6,506 bases of DNA from Phycisphaerae bacterium (GCA_012514125.1 JAAZAW010000348.1:1-6506), one strand, 5' to 3'. Counted from the first letter of the stretch, positions 1-5,978 are shown. Program-made: numbers and translations. Notes: generated from the sequence alone by a model not told the origin.

Positions 1-8
1 ATACGGAA

Positions 9-37
9 TTGACTTATTGAATGCGCGGTACTTTAAT
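9..37 (+). promoter_or_regulatory. Candidate sigma70 promoter
   Basis: TTGACT at 9-14 and TTTAAT at 32-37 are separated by 17 bp. Each hexamer matches the sigma70 consensus at five of six positions. Transcription would start near 44. No convincing gene follows directly, so the target is unclear: it could be an unannotated small transcript or an outlying promoter for the SRP RNA. In AT-rich DNA such matches also arise by chance. Confidence 0.3.
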
Positions 38-198
38 GTCAATAAACTATTTCAGGCAGTATGAGCTTCGAAATCGGGATATCGTGACATTAGCCCCCGC
101 GCACGAAGTAAATGGAATTAGTATTATCTCTTTAATTGCAAAAATGGCCCTCGGGACTGATTTTTCTCCTGAGTTAATTCGTAAAATTCTTGTTTGCT

Positions 199-228
199 TT
201 GACAATTTCGGTATTTTTTCATTTTAAC
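199..228 (+). promoter_or_regulatory. Candidate promoter for the SRP RNA transcript
   Basis: A perfect -35 hexamer TTGACA lies at 199-204. With an 18-bp spacer the -10 would be TTTAAC at 223-228, matching four of six positions. The start would fall near 235, about 100 bp before the mature SRP RNA, so the precursor would need 5' processing. No better promoter is visible closer to 336; a TATAAA at 301-306 lacks a -35 partner. Confidence 0.35.
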
Positions 229-307
229 ATTGATTCAGGCCCCTGGAGACAGCTACAATTGGACAGGAATCGACGTAAGCAAGCTTTGGCTTTACGATGA
301 TATAAAT

Positions 308-330
308 ATCGGCGAAAGCCGATTTGATTT
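308..330 (+). terminator. Small GAAA-capped hairpin with T-rich tail
   Basis: ATCGGC (308-313) and GCCGAT (318-323) pair perfectly around a GAAA tetraloop, followed by TTGATTTTT. This resembles a short rho-independent terminator and could end a small RNA starting near 235. It could equally be a processing or stabilising hairpin in the SRP RNA precursor. The stem is only 6 bp, so termination efficiency is doubtful. Confidence 0.35.
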
Positions 331-335
331 TTAAT

Positions 336-434
336 GGCCCAGGTCCTATGCAACGTTTGGCTCGGACAATGGGTCAGGTCTTGACGGAAGCAGCCCACCT
401 GGGTTCAGGCGGGTGCCATAGATCAGCCTGGGCC
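336..434 (+). ncRNA. ffs: Signal recognition particle RNA, small bacterial (4.5S) type
   Basis: This RNA binds Ffh (SRP54) to form the particle that delivers ribosomes making membrane and secreted proteins to FtsY and the translocon. The diagnostic Ffh-binding hairpin is at 371-395: GGTCAGGTC, a tetraloop, then GGAAGCAGCC. The ends pair as a long closing stem, GGCCCAGG (336-343) with CCTGGGCC (427-434), extended outward by AAT/ATT. An inner helix pairs CTATG (346-350) with CATAG (417-421). At about 99 nt it is slightly shorter than the 114-nt E. coli RNA and has no Alu domain. By alignment with E. coli GGAA the tetraloop is UGAC, closed by a U-G pair, fitting the alternative URRC loop class. 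The position just upstream of dnaX is a frequent bacterial arrangement and supports the call. Exact mature ends are inferred from pairing. Confidence 0.94.
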
Positions 435-448
435 ATTTTTTATTTTTT
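427..448 (+). terminator. Rho-independent terminator formed with the SRP RNA closing stem
   Basis: The 3' arm of the SRP RNA closing stem (427-437, pairing with 333-343 over 11 bp) runs directly into a T-rich tract, TTTTTTATTTTTT at 436-448. The closing stem of the RNA therefore probably doubles as the terminator stem. Some read-through into dnaX is possible, because no separate dnaX promoter is obvious between 449 and 513. Confidence 0.6.
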
Positions 449-513
449 CAAAAACTCCCGAATCGGTCGTTCATGACGAGCTGTCGATGGGCTTTGGTCG
501 CAGCGAGTTTGAC

Positions 514-521
514 AGGATAGG
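514..521 (+). promoter_or_regulatory. Ribosome binding site of dnaX
   Basis: AGGATAGG ends four bases before the ATG at 525, with the AGGA core seven bases upstream. It fixes the start chosen for dnaX, which also matches the family's conserved N-terminus (MAYTVLARRYR). Confidence 0.7.
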
Positions 522-524
522 TTC

Positions 525-1712
525 ATGGCATATACAGTTCTGGCTCGACGATATCGCAGCCGAAATTTTGACGAACTTGTCGGTCAGGAAGCGGTGGCGA
601 CGACACTCAAAAACGCCATCACCGCGGGCCGAGTGGCGCACGCTTATCTCTTTACCGGCACGCGCGGTGTGGGAAAGACTTCCTCGGCGAGAATTCTGGC
701 CAAGGCCCTTAACTGCGTGAATGGGCCGACACCGAACCCCTGTTCCGAGTGTGATATTTGCCGCGACATTGCGCGAGGCGAGGATGTGGACGTTATCGAA
801 ATCGACGGTGCGAGCAACACCAGCGTCGAAGATATTCGTCAGCTTCGGTCCAATGCGATTTATCGGCCCGCACGGGCGCGATTTAAAATTTACATTATCG
901 ACGAAGTTCACATGATCTCGACGAGCGCGTTCAACGCCCTGCTCAAGACGCTTGAAGAACCGCCCGAACACGTCAAGTTCATTTTCGCCACCACCGAACC
1001 CAATAAAGTGCCCATCACGATTCAATCGCGATGCCAGCGTTTCGATTTCAAGCCGATTTCCAAAGCGGCGATTGCCAAACAGGTGAAAGAGATTCTCGAA
1101 TCGGAAGAGATTCAGGCAGAGGCGAGTGTGATCGACCGAGTAGCGCGGTTGGCCAACGGTTCGATGCGCGACGCACTGAGTTTGCTGGATCAATTGCTTT
1201 CGGTCGGCCAGAAAAATATCACCGCAGAGTTGGCCAATCAATTTTTACCCGTGCCCCCGGTCGAGCAATACGCGACGATAGTGGATGGTATCTTGAACGG
1301 CGATCCGGCTTTGGTTCTTCGCCAGGTGGACACCCTTTTATCGTCGGGGACCTCGGCCAGCGATTTTTGCATGGCCCTTTCGGAGTATCTTCGGGACGTC
1401 ATGGTGGCATCGGCGTGCAAGGCAGATCGGGAACTTCTCGAATTACCGGAAAATATTCACGATCGGCTCGGCAAGCAGGCCGCCCAACTAAAACCGCTCA
1501 ATTGGGCTTATGGGATTACCGTGGTGGAAGAACTCGCCCGATCGGTGAAATTTTCCGAACAAGCCAGACCGTTAATCGATGCGGCGATGATCACCCTGTC
1601 CTATTTGCCGGAACTGGTGGATGTTGAACGGATGCCCGATGGTCTAAAATCCGCATCCGCTCCCGCCGGATCGGAAAACGAGTCGGTAAAAAAAAAATTG
1701 ACGGCCCGATAA
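525..1712 (+). CDS. dnaX: DNA polymerase III clamp-loader subunit DnaX, zero-frame (gamma-like) product
   Basis: DnaX is the ATPase core of the replicative clamp loader, which opens the beta clamp onto primed DNA and organises the replisome in the cytoplasm. The 395-residue zero-frame product has the typical AAA+ layout: N-terminal MAYTVLARRYR, Walker A GTRGVGKT (45-52), four zinc-ligand cysteines (C64, C73, C76, C79), Walker B IIDEVH with D126-E127, sensor 1 around ATTEPNK (155-161), the SRC arginine finger R169, and sensor 2 GSMRDA with R215. An alpha-helical domain III follows to about residue 375. ATG with a good Shine-Dalgarno seven bases upstream sets the start. The frame ends at TAA 1710-1712, just after a run of ten A, giving three lysines then Leu-Thr-Ala-Arg. 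The product is thus a gamma-like short form lacking the C-terminal tail, which is encoded in the -1 frame. Frameshifting or slippage is inferred. Identity is certain. Confidence 0.97.
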   Translation: MAYTVLARRYRSRNFDELVGQEAVATTLKNAITAGRVAHAYLFTGTRGVGKTSSARILAKALNCVNGPTPNPCSECDICRDIARGEDVDVIEIDGASNTSVEDIRQLRSNAIYRPARARFKIYIIDEVHMISTSAFNALLKTLEEPPEHVKFIFATTEPNKVPITIQSRCQRFDFKPISKAAIAKQVKEILESEEIQAEASVIDRVARLANGSMRDALSLLDQLLSVGQKNITAELANQFLPVPPVEQYATIVDGILNGDPALVLRQVDTLLSSGTSASDFCMALSEYLRDVMVASACKADRELLELPENIHDRLGKQAAQLKPLNWAYGITVVEELARSVKFSEQARPLIDAAMITLSYLPELVDVERMPDGLKSASAPAGSENESVKKKLTAR

Positions 1713-1729
1713 TCGACGATCCCGGGCCG
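1688..1729 (+). promoter_or_regulatory. Programmed -1 frameshift or slippage signal in dnaX
   Basis: Ten consecutive A occupy 1688-1697. Read in the zero frame as GTA AAA AAA AAA TTG, they contain the slippery heptamer A AAA AAA at 1691-1697. After a four-base spacer (1698-1701), CGGCCCG (1702-1708) pairs perfectly with CGGGCCG (1723-1729), a seven-pair stem made only of G-C pairs with a 14-nt loop. The zero-frame stop TAA (1710-1712) lies within the loop. This matches the known E. coli dnaX design (A AAA AAG plus downstream stem-loop). The long A run also resembles the Thermus thermophilus dnaX site, where RNA polymerase slips. Either ribosomal -1 shifting or insertion of one A joins the same two frames. 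No strong upstream Shine-Dalgarno stimulator is seen. Confidence 0.8.
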
Positions 1730-1933
1730 ACCGAACCGGAGCCGTCGTCGGAGGTGCTTTCTCCGACAGCGTCATCCCCCGAAACAGTTCCCGAGATTCG
1801 AACCGAAAGCGGAAAAGCGGTTTCACCCTTCCACGCCGGTCTTTCCGAGCCTGTGGTCAGAAAAATAATCGATGTTTTCGACGGCAGACTTGTCGATGTC
1901 ACCCCCGGCGCTCGCAAAAATCCGCCTGCGTAA
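1697..1933 (+). CDS. dnaX: DnaX C-terminal extension (tau-like tail) in the -1 frame
   Basis: After a -1 shift at the A run, reading continues from ATT at 1697 through 78 sense codons to TAA at 1931-1933, with no stop between. The full-length product would be 391 + 78 = 469 residues. The tail begins with a Pro/Glu/Ser/Thr-rich, probably disordered linker and ends with EPVVRKIIDVFDGRLVDV, then a short basic end. That ending resembles the conserved C-terminus of full-length DnaX proteins (hydrophobic helix, then FxGxxVxV), which argues that this frame is translated. In E. coli the tau-specific region contacts DnaB helicase and the polymerase alpha subunit. This tail is much shorter than the E. 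coli one (about 210 residues), so only part of those roles can be assumed. The alternative is a homopolymer sequencing error, in which case the 469-residue form would be the only product. Confidence 0.8.
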   Translation: MDGPIIDDPGPTEPEPSSEVLSPTASSPETVPEIRTESGKAVSPFHAGLSEPVVRKIIDVFDGRLVDVTPGARKNPPA

Positions 1934-1942
1934 AGAATCGTT

Positions 1943-3577
1943 TTACCGTCTTTCATATTCGGTATCATCCCGCCCTACTGCGGAAACGGCGTGTCTTGAC
2001 TTTTCCTCGTTACGTTTTCGTTCGACGAGGCGCCCGAGTTGCAAAGCCACCAGCAGAATCAGTGATTTTTCCTCATCGCTGAAAGGGGAATCGTTTCCCA
2101 TCGACGGTCTTTGCTCAAGATACCCCACTTCAACCACCCCGATCTTCTCGTCGGAGGCGATGATCTCCGCGCTGAACATCCGATCGGACGGAACATAATT
2201 GGAGGTTTTGAATTCCTGATTCTCCAGAACGATTCTGGCAAAAGCGACGTCGGGAAAACGCATCGCCGCGGGAATGACATCGAGCGTCTGGGAAACAATC
2301 TGATGGAAGGGCGTCTTGTCGTTGCTCAGGATCGTGGAAAGCGTAAAGGTGGAGTTGATCGCCTTGATCAATTTACCCATATTGTCCGACTGCTGTTTCA
2401 TGAATTCGGTGGATCGCCGGCGTTCGATCATGTGCCCGATATACATGGCGATGGCATGGATCAAACTGCGTTCTTCCTTCAAAAATGGGCCTTCATCCTT
2501 TTCCGGTTTTTCCGAGGTAATGAAAATTTCTATCGATCCGATTTCTTTGTCAAAGACCAGGATATTCTCGCGTAGATACCAGGGCGATTCCTGGAAACCC
2601 TCCGAAGTGGCCTCGTTACCTTCCACGCGAATACGGACACAGGTTTCATCAGGATATTGCCAGGCGGCGGGAATGACCTGAATGATCTGGCGAATCAACT
2701 CCGGAATCGTCACATCCTGTTTCTCGAAAATACCGAAAATCGAATAAAGGCAGTTCAGCTCCTTGACCCGCTTGATCAGATATTGAGCATGCTGACGAAG
2801 GACGCGTTCAGCCATTTTTCGTTCGGTAATATCTCGAAACGCCAGCACGGTTCCAATGATCATTCCCTTATCGTCGACAATCGGCGAGGCACTGTCGTCG
2901 ATGGGCACTTCATTGCCGTCTTTAGCGATCAGGATCACGTTATACGGCAATTTATACCCGGTCCGCTCGCGTAAAATACGAATAGAGGGGCATTCCACAT
3001 GTGTGCGTGTTTTTTCATCGATGATGTTGAAAACCTCACTCAAATCCTGTCCAAGCGACTGTCCCTGAACCCACCCCGTAAGATTTTCCGCCACCGGATT
3101 CATGAAAGCGACACGTCCGTTGCGGTCGGTGGCAATCACTGCGTCGCCGATACTTTTCAGGGTCGTCGCCAGCCATTGTTCGCTTTCTTTGAGACGTTTT
3201 TCGATTTTGTGTTTATAGAGCGCCATCTCGATCGTACTGTGAAGTTCCCGTTCTTCAAAAGGTTTGAGCAGATAGCCGTAAGGTTCGGAAATTTTTGCCC
3301 GGTCAAGGGTGCTCTGATCGGAATATGCCGTCACATAGATGACCGGCACATTGAATTGATGACGAATTTTTTCCGCCGCGGTGACGCCGTCCATTGTTCC
3401 CCTGAGCATGATATCCATCAGGACCAGATCAGGTCGGTGCTCTTCGACTTTCGCGATAGCATCTTCCCCCGTCGCGGCGATAGCCGGTACTTTGTACCCC
3501 ATGTTTTTCAACCGGTTTTCAACGTCCTTTGCAACGATGTTTTCGTCTTCAACCACCAGAATCTGAGCTTCCTTCAT
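1943..3577 (-). CDS. Receiver-PAS protein with tandem GAF-like sensor repeats and no kinase or output domain
   Basis: This 544-residue cytoplasmic signalling protein starts with a CheY-like receiver (residues 1-120: acidic pair E10-D11, phosphoacceptor D55, T83, K105-P106). A helical linker and a PAS domain (about 132-255, ending in FRDITERK) follow, then a coiled linker and two copies of a GAF-like domain (about 275-392 and 403-523). The copies share IPAAWQYPD / IPAAMRFPD, an IG-x-[IV]-E strand, and a closing acidic helix ending IERRR / VERKR. I know this repeat from PAS histidine kinases of delta-proteobacteria and methanogens, where a kinase core normally follows. Here the protein ends about 20 residues after the second copy, with no HisKA, HATPase or DNA-binding region. 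The start overlaps the upstream kinase gene by 29 bp and has GAGGAG seven bases ahead, implying translational coupling. It may act as a phosphate sink or an adaptor for the neighbouring kinase; this is inference. Confidence 0.85.
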   Translation of the reverse strand: MKEAQILVVEDENIVAKDVENRLKNMGYKVPAIAATGEDAIAKVEEHRPDLVLMDIMLRGTMDGVTAAEKIRHQFNVPVIYVTAYSDQSTLDRAKISEPYGYLLKPFEERELHSTIEMALYKHKIEKRLKESEQWLATTLKSIGDAVIATDRNGRVAFMNPVAENLTGWVQGQSLGQDLSEVFNIIDEKTRTHVECPSIRILRERTGYKLPYNVILIAKDGNEVPIDDSASPIVDDKGMIIGTVLAFRDITERKMAERVLRQHAQYLIKRVKELNCLYSIFGIFEKQDVTIPELIRQIIQVIPAAWQYPDETCVRIRVEGNEATSEGFQESPWYLRENILVFDKEIGSIEIFITSEKPEKDEGPFLKEERSLIHAIAMYIGHMIERRRSTEFMKQQSDNMGKLIKAINSTFTLSTILSNDKTPFHQIVSQTLDVIPAAMRFPDVAFARIVLENQEFKTSNYVPSDRMFSAEIIASDEKIGVVEVGYLEQRPSMGNDSPFSDEEKSLILLVALQLGRLVERKRNEEKSRHAVSAVGRDDTEYERR

Positions 3578-5024
3578 GATCGCTCTCCTCTTTCTTTTTA
3601 TCTAATGGGCCAAACGTTAAAACGAATTGAGTTCCCCTGCCGCGAATCAATTCAATTGTTCCCTCAAGTTGATCCGTCAGGGTGTTGACCAGTTGCAGCC
3701 CCAATGTTTCGGTATGGTAAAAATCAATGTCATCGGGAAATCCCACCCCATCATCACGGATAACCAGATTATACTTTCCTTCTTCAGGCTGATGAAGATT
3801 AATTTCTATGACCCCTTTTCGTCCTTCCGGAAATGCGTATTTCAGTGAATTTGAAACCAGTTCGTTAATAATCAGCCCGCAAGGTACGGCGACATCCAGA
3901 TTCAGCATCATCGGAGCGACGTCAATTTTTATTTCAATGGGAGTGGCTTGGAATAGATAGGATTGTTTGAGATGTCCGACCAGGGTTCGCACGTATTCAC
4001 CAAAATCCACCTTTGACACGTCTTTGGCTTGATAAAGAATTTCATGAATGATCGCCATGGATTTAACGCGATCCCGGCATTCTTTGAACATATCCAGTGC
4101 CAGCGGGTCTTTGACATATCCCGATTGCAGATTCAAGAGGCTGTAAATCACCTGCAAGTTATTTTTGACCCGATGATGAACTTCCTTGACCAAAACATCC
4201 TTTTGTGCCAGGGTGGCCTTGAGTTCTTCCTCGCGTTTTTTTCCTTCGGTGATATCGGAGATGAATCCTTCGAGCATTTGTACCTGGCCCTGCGGGGAAT
4301 CGACCATACGGCCTTTTTCCAGGACCCATTTGACCTGTTGGGAAGATGTCACAATCCGATACGTCAATTCAAAGGGAGCGTTTTCGTTAATTGAAATCTG
4401 AATTTTGTCGTTTACCTCCTGTCGGTGATCGGGATGTATCAGTTGTTGATAGGAAATCGTCTTATTGCCGATGATGTCCTCTGGTTTATACCCCGTCAGC
4501 TCCCAACAACCGTCACTGACAAACTCCATGGTCCAATGTTCATCGTTTCGGCACCGATAGGCCATTCCGGGCAAATTACTCAGAAGCGTCAAAAGTTTTC
4601 GTTCCGTCTCCTTCAGGATGGCGGCGGTTTTAACTCGTTCTCTTCGCATTTCCACTTCGCGCAATTCGCGCTCAATCGCCGGAACCAATCGAAACAAATT
4701 CCCTTTCATCAGATAATCCTGCGCCCCTGCCTTCATGGCAGCCACAGCCGTTTCTTCTCCGATCACTCCGGAAACGATAATGAAAGGAATATCAAGCCCC
4801 CGATCTCGAACCATCTTCAAGGCGGCAAGTCCGCCGAATCCCGGCAGGGAATAGTCCGAGATAACGATCTCCCAGTCGTGCTGGTCCAGAGCGGCCTGCA
4901 TCTCCTTTTCGGTGGAAACCAGCCGATGATCAAGCACATAGCCGGCTCGCTCGAGATGAAAAATCAGCAAGGTGGCATCATCGGCGGAATCTTCAACGAT
5001 CAGGACTTTAAGTGGGGTTGTCAT
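3549..5024 (-). CDS. Hybrid sensor histidine kinase: receiver-PAS-HisKA_2-HATPase
   Basis: This 491-residue soluble kinase carries its receiver at the N-terminus (1-124: E11-D12, phosphoacceptor D57, S85, K107; the usual K-P is K-G, as in similar receivers ending NLFRLVPAIEREL). A PAS_3-like domain follows (about 145-262, ending GFISDITEGKKR). The HisKA_2 dimerisation region holds VHHRVKNNLQ (282-291) with adjacent H283 and H284; H284 aligns with the phosphoacceptor of HRVKN motifs. The HATPase has an N box with N387-E388 and N392, a DDGVG motif (424-428), and closing TLGLQLV and GRGTQF motifs. No membrane segment or signal peptide is visible, so the stimulus is probably cytoplasmic or comes through phosphorylation of its own receiver. 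ATG at 5024 has GAGGG six bases upstream. It overlaps the response regulator gene by 17 bp and the next gene by 29 bp, so it is the only kinase of a three-gene operon. The signal and targets are unknown. Confidence 0.93.
   Translation of the reverse strand: MTTPLKVLIVEDSADDATLLIFHLERAGYVLDHRLVSTEKEMQAALDQHDWEIVISDYSLPGFGGLAALKMVRDRGLDIPFIIVSGVIGEETAVAAMKAGAQDYLMKGNLFRLVPAIERELREVEMRRERVKTAAILKETERKLLTLLSNLPGMAYRCRNDEHWTMEFVSDGCWELTGYKPEDIIGNKTISYQQLIHPDHRQEVNDKIQISINENAPFELTYRIVTSSQQVKWVLEKGRMVDSPQGQVQMLEGFISDITEGKKREEELKATLAQKDVLVKEVHHRVKNNLQVIYSLLNLQSGYVKDPLALDMFKECRDRVKSMAIIHEILYQAKDVSKVDFGEYVRTLVGHLKQSYLFQATPIEIKIDVAPMMLNLDVAVPCGLIINELVSNSLKYAFPEGRKGVIEINLHQPEEGKYNLVIRDDGVGFPDDIDFYHTETLGLQLVNTLTDQLEGTIELIRGRGTQFVLTFGPLDKKKEESDHEGSSDSGG
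3585..3590 (-). promoter_or_regulatory. Ribosome binding site of the receiver-PAS protein
   Basis: On the minus strand GAGGAG precedes the ATG at 3577 by seven bases. It lies inside the 3' end of the kinase gene, so the two genes are probably translationally coupled. Confidence 0.65.
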
Positions 5025-5478
5025 TATAATCCCTCTTCTTGAATCTGGGCGGAGGTTCGTTCAGAACCAGCCAGTACAATCCCAACTGCTTGATTGCCTC
5101 CGTAAATTGTTGAAAATCCACAGGTTTGCGAATATAACTATTGGCCCCCAGCCTGTAGCCGTTCAGCAAATCCTGATCCTCTTTGGATGTCGTGAGAATA
5201 ACAACGGGAATATAACGTGTCCGTTCGTCCGCCCTCAGGCGAGTCAGAACCTCAAGCCCATCAACTTTGGGCAATTTCAGGTCAAGGAGAATCACTACCG
5301 GCATGACGTGTTTCATTTTCCCCGCATCTTTTTCCGGGGACAGAAGATAATCCAGTGCCTCTTCTCCATCGCGAGCAACAATCACTTCGTTCAGGATATT
5401 CGCTTTGGTCAGCGCCCGTAAGGTAAGTTCAATATCGTCAACGTTGTCCTCCACAAGCATAATATACTTATCAAGCAT
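5008..5478 (-). CDS. Single-domain response regulator, Rcp1-type CheY-like receiver
   Basis: This 156-residue protein is one receiver domain with no attached output. It shows E10-D11, phosphoacceptor D66 in LLDLKLPKVDGLEV, T96 and S98 in LTTSKEDQD, and K118-P119 in SYIRKPVDF. The extended spacing before D66, the LTTSKEDQD stretch and the tail ELxHxxLYW-like helix (LGLYWLVLNEPPP) are typical of the Rcp1 family, small regulators often paired with phytochrome or PAS kinases. The start is ATG at 5478, because GGAGGAG sits directly before it. A GTG at 5490 in the same frame overlaps that Shine-Dalgarno and is unlikely. It is the first gene of the operon and overlaps the kinase start by 17 bp. It probably receives phosphate from that kinase or shuttles it; the final target is not in the window. 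Confidence 0.93.
   Translation of the reverse strand: MLDKYIMLVEDNVDDIELTLRALTKANILNEVIVARDGEEALDYLLSPEKDAGKMKHVMPVVILLDLKLPKVDGLEVLTRLRADERTRYIPVVILTTSKEDQDLLNGYRLGANSYIRKPVDFQQFTEAIKQLGLYWLVLNEPPPRFKKRDYNDNPT
5031..5035 (-). promoter_or_regulatory. Ribosome binding site of the hybrid kinase
   Basis: GAGGG on the minus strand lies six bases before the ATG at 5024, within the last codons of the upstream response regulator gene. It supports that start and coupled translation. Confidence 0.6.
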
Positions 5479-5481
5479 GTG

Positions 5482-5488
5482 CTCCTCC
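5482..5488 (-). promoter_or_regulatory. Ribosome binding site deciding the response regulator start
   Basis: GGAGGAG on the minus strand, with the GGAGG core five bases from the ATG at 5478. It rules out the in-frame GTG at 5490, whose second and third codons would be this same sequence. Confidence 0.75.
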
Positions 5489-5526
5489 ACGTTTCAGGGC
5501 AACGGATTTAAATAATATAAAATTTA

Positions 5527-5532
5527 TTTATA
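5527..5532 (-). promoter_or_regulatory. Possible -10 element of the two-component operon
   Basis: On the minus strand, TATAAA preceded by TTG lies about 50 bp upstream of the response regulator ATG, in very AT-rich DNA. No good -35 hexamer is found at 16-18 bp, so the assignment is weak. A second TATAAA-like sequence lies further upstream near 5576-5581. Confidence 0.2.
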
Positions 5533-5936
5533 CAACATCTATTTCTTTTGTTCCTGAAATACCTATACAGATTTTTTATATCGTATTTTTGTTGAATAGA
5601 AGCCCCGTTGAAAATGTCGAACCACACCAACTCAAATTATTATTTTAAGAGTAAATTGTAATTTTTTTCAATAACAATAACTATATTTTATAAAATTATT
5701 TATCGCTATTGGATAAATTATAGTAGAAGTCAAAATCTCCCCCTTTATCATCCTTATTATATGGGATTTTATTCGTATATGCAATTATCCAACAAAACAG
5801 CAATCAAATATTTTTTCAAGGCGGATTTTCAGAGATTGGAATGTTGATCCTTAAATGAGTATGATCATCCCCTCAGGCAGGACGTCTTTCGAGCCGATTC
5901 AACGTGAATCGATCGACCAGATGATTTAAAAATAAT

Positions 5937-5978
5937 AGTTGTAAATTAAAAGTTGTAACTTGGAAGTTATAATGTTGT
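5937..5978 (+). repeat. Three-copy 14-bp tandem repeat with a TATAAT
   Basis: AGTTGTAA, AGTTGTAA and AGTTATAA begin at 5937, 5951 and 5965, an exact 14-bp period; the second half of each unit is degenerate. The middle copy is also an inverted repeat, AAGTT-GT-AACTT (5950-5961). The third copy contains a perfect TATAAT (5968-5973), but there is no matching -35 at 16-18 bp. It could be an operator array over a promoter or a simple local duplication. Confidence 0.5.

Larger units (their letters stand above)
1..335. other. Non-coding leader region upstream of the SRP RNA gene
   Basis: I recognise no gene in this stretch. An open frame at 21-227 encodes 68 residues without a clear ribosome binding site or a recognisable family. 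Its start lies inside a promoter-like sequence, so I do not call it. The region does hold two sigma70-like promoter candidates (9-37 and 199-228) and a 6-bp hairpin with a T-rich tail (308-330). A transcript starting near 236 would cross the hairpin before reaching the SRP RNA. Confidence 0.5.

Noticed and set aside
21..227. 68-residue open frame on the plus strand before the SRP RNA
   Set aside because: No Shine-Dalgarno, no recognisable family, and a start that overlaps the only promoter candidate able to transcribe it. The AT-rich composition makes a chance frame likely.
471..1241. 256-residue open frame on the minus strand
   Set aside because: Antisense shadow of dnaX, whose plus-strand product has every clamp-loader motif. 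The minus product shows no family features.
1591..1968. 125-residue minus-strand frame across the end of dnaX
   Set aside because: Considered as a continuation of the receiver-PAS protein carrying a lost kinase core. Its translation shows no HisKA or HATPase motif and it is antisense to the DnaX tail.
2999..3688. 229-residue plus-strand frame
   Set aside because: Shadow of the receiver-PAS protein and kinase genes on the opposite strand, with no ribosome binding site or recognisable domain.
4425..5042. 205-residue plus-strand frame
   Set aside because: Lies antisense to the receiver and PAS domains of the hybrid kinase. No independent coding evidence.
5479..5490. Upstream GTG start for the response regulator
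   Set aside because: The codons after GTG are the GGAGGAG that serves as Shine-Dalgarno for the ATG at 5478, and no ribosome binding site precedes the GTG.
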